A model generated the notes under the pieces. It was not told the DNA's origin, ran no database searches, and saw only the letters and a list, made by a program, of their open reading frames with translations. DNA of 64,000 bases from Enhygromyxa salina (GTDB lineage: Bacteria; Myxococcota_A; Polyangia; Nannocystales; Nannocystaceae), in assembly GCF_002994635.1 (NCBI RefSeq), contig NZ_PVNL01000036.1, forward strand, positions 1 to 64,000. Direction: 5' to 3'. A program made the translations under genes and the position numbers. This document shows positions 62,800 through 64,000 of the stretch, in pieces; position 1 is the first letter of the stretch; each line of letters opens with the position of its first letter.

Positions 62800-64000
62800 T
62801 CATGACATCGGGTGCGCCCGCTCGATCAACGCGTCGATATCGACGCCAGCGGGGAGCGTGCCGTAGCAGCGGCCCTCGCCCGCCAAGCGCCCCGCACAGA
62901 ACGCGTCGGCGACGAATGAAGGGCCGTGGCGGACCAGCAGCGAGCCTTGCAGCGCCAGACCCAGCGACTCGCACAGCGCCCGCGCGTCGCGCTGCTCGAT
63001 CGGCCTTGTCATCCGATCTGCGATCCCGGCTACAAATTGATCCAAGCGCCGATCGCCGCCCGCCCCCGCGCGCAGCTCGGTCATGAGGGCCTCGACGCAG
63101 GCCGGCTCGCGGCCGATCGCGCGCAGCACGTCCAGACAGATCACGTTGCCCGAGCCCTCCCAGATGCTGCTGAGCGGGGACTGCCGGAACACCCGCGGCA
63201 TCACCCCCTCCTCGATGAAGCCCGCGCCGCCGTGGCACTCCATGGCCTCGTACACGAGCTCGGGCGCGCGCTTGTTGAGCCAGTATTTGGCGAGCGGCGT
63301 GGCCAGCCGCGAGAACAGCCGCGCGGGCTCGGGGTCGTCTCCGCCCGCGTCGTCAAAGCTGCGAGCCACACGCAGCGCGAGCGCGGTCGCGGCCTCGCTC
63401 TCGAGCGCGAGATCGGCGAGCACCGCCCGCATCAAGGGTTGATCGATCAACAGCTTGCCGAACGCGCCCCGATGCGCGGCGTGCCAGCACGCGTTGGCGA
63501 CCGACTGCCGCATCATCGCGGCCGGCGAGACCACGCAGTCGAGCCGCGTGTGCTGGACCATCTCGATGATCGTGGGCACGCCGCGGCCCTCTTCGCCGAG
63601 CATCTGCGCCCAGGTCCCCGCGTACTCGATCTCGCTCGAGGCGTTGGCGCGGTCGCCCAGCTTGTCCTTGAGCCGCTGAATGAAGAAGCGATTGCGGGTC
63701 CCGTCGGGCCGCCAGCGCGGGACCAAAAAGCAGCTGAGACCGCCGGGCGCCTGGGCCAGGGTCAAGAACGCGTCGGACATCGGCGCCGAGCAAAACCACT
63801 TGTGGCCGACCAGCTCGTACTCGGCTCCCGGTCCGCCAGCCCCGAGCGCGTGGGCCTTCGTGGTGTTGGCGCGGACGTCCGAGCCGCCCTGCTTCTCGGT
63901 CATCGCCATGCCCATCGTCACGCCGAGCTTGTGCTCGGCCGGGCACGCGCGCGGGTCGTAGTGCTTGGCGGTCAGCTTGGGCACCCACGCCTGCGCGAGC
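62800..64000 (-). CDS. AidB-like acyl-CoA dehydrogenase (partial)
   Basis: The frame runs off the right edge of the window, so the N-terminus is missing. The remaining ~400 residues resemble AidB and isovaleryl-CoA dehydrogenase-type proteins: MAMTEKQGGSDVRANTT, GHKWFCSAPMSDAF, IQRLKDKLGDRANASSEIE and IIEMVQHTRLDCV, followed by a helical C-terminal domain with MECHGGAGFIEEGVMPR. E. coli AidB is an adaptive-response protein that binds DNA and FAD; many homologs act as plain dehydrogenases. The Glu base of the active site appears in SIWEGSGNVICL. Confidence 0.9.
   Translation of the reverse strand, partial: LAQAWVPKLTAKHYDPRACPAEHKLGVTMGMAMTEKQGGSDVRANTTKAHALGAGGPGAEYELVGHKWFCSAPMSDAFLTLAQAPGGLSCFLVPRWRPDGTRNRFFIQRLKDKLGDRANASSEIEYAGTWAQMLGEEGRGVPTIIEMVQHTRLDCVVSPAAMMRQSVANACWHAAHRGAFGKLLIDQPLMRAVLADLALESEAATALALRVARSFDDAGGDDPEPARLFSRLATPLAKYWLNKRAPELVYEAMECHGGAGFIEEGVMPRVFRQSPLSSIWEGSGNVICLDVLRAIGREPACVEALMTELRAGAGGDRRLDQFVAGIADRMTRPIEQRDARALCESLGLALQGSLLVRHGPSFVADAFCAGRLAGEGRCYGTLPAGVDIDALIERAHPMS

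Overview
The window is GC-rich chromosomal DNA with dense genes on both strands. It most resembles a myxobacterium of the Nannocystis/Plesiocystis/Enhygromyxa type (Myxococcota). The signs are many Gly/Asp- and Thr-run surface lipoproteins, a Ser/Thr kinase joined to a cyclic-nucleotide domain, von Willebrand, FG-GAP and PPC-like exported proteins, and a sterol-reductase-like membrane enzyme. This assignment is an inference from content; there is no rRNA to confirm it. No tRNA, rRNA, CRISPR array or intact transposase gene was seen.

Layout. 0-9.97 kb is mostly housekeeping and signalling: rplM-rpsI, a response regulator with a degenerate GGDEF domain, nadK, an RsbR-like PAS-STAS protein, a Ser/Thr kinase with a cNMP domain, recN and greA. 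9.99-12.44 kb holds a two-gene ATPase/HNH module like the Septu (PtuAB) anti-phage system, with an added C-terminal winged helix on the nuclease. 12.6-29.4 kb is rluA followed by a long run of cell-envelope genes (VWA, PPC-like, FnIII-like, beta-barrel and FG-GAP proteins, a phosphate-selective-type porin, a PQQ-type propeller) with a sterol-reductase-like enzyme, an FCP1-like phosphatase and RNase R among them. 29.8-38.7 kb contains an acetyltransferase-like gene, htpG, and then a tight three-gene operon: an MlaF-like ABC ATPase lacking its H-loop His, a second divergent HSP90-family protein, and a large TPR-like protein. 39-47.6 kb has a DUF6881-like gene, two membrane proteins, tex, an aldonolactone-oxidase-type flavoenzyme and a DsbA-like lipoprotein.

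47.7-52.2 kb is a pseudaminic acid operon (pseC, an SpsF-PseG fusion, pseI, pseH) without pseB in the window. 52.2-55.4 kb is an accessory island bounded by 36-bp direct repeats, one inside pseH. It carries a DUF3800 gene, a MITE-like element with IS21-type ends and a nucleotidyltransferase plus small-partner module. A frameshifted gene follows. 56.2-64 kb is mostly metabolic and envelope functions: RidA, enoyl-CoA hydratase, a ferritin-like protein, two acyl-CoA dehydrogenases (the second cut by the window edge), a sulfotransferase-like protein and a MepA-type murein endopeptidase.

Two non-coding signals recur. First, about a dozen genes have a TA-N3-T (-10-like) hexamer 6-9 bases before the start codon, which predicts leaderless or nearly leaderless mRNAs. 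Second, a dispersed intergenic repeat opening with TGACCCCCAC occurs in three copies plus one diverged copy, and a separate 56-bp perfect palindrome lies after htpG.
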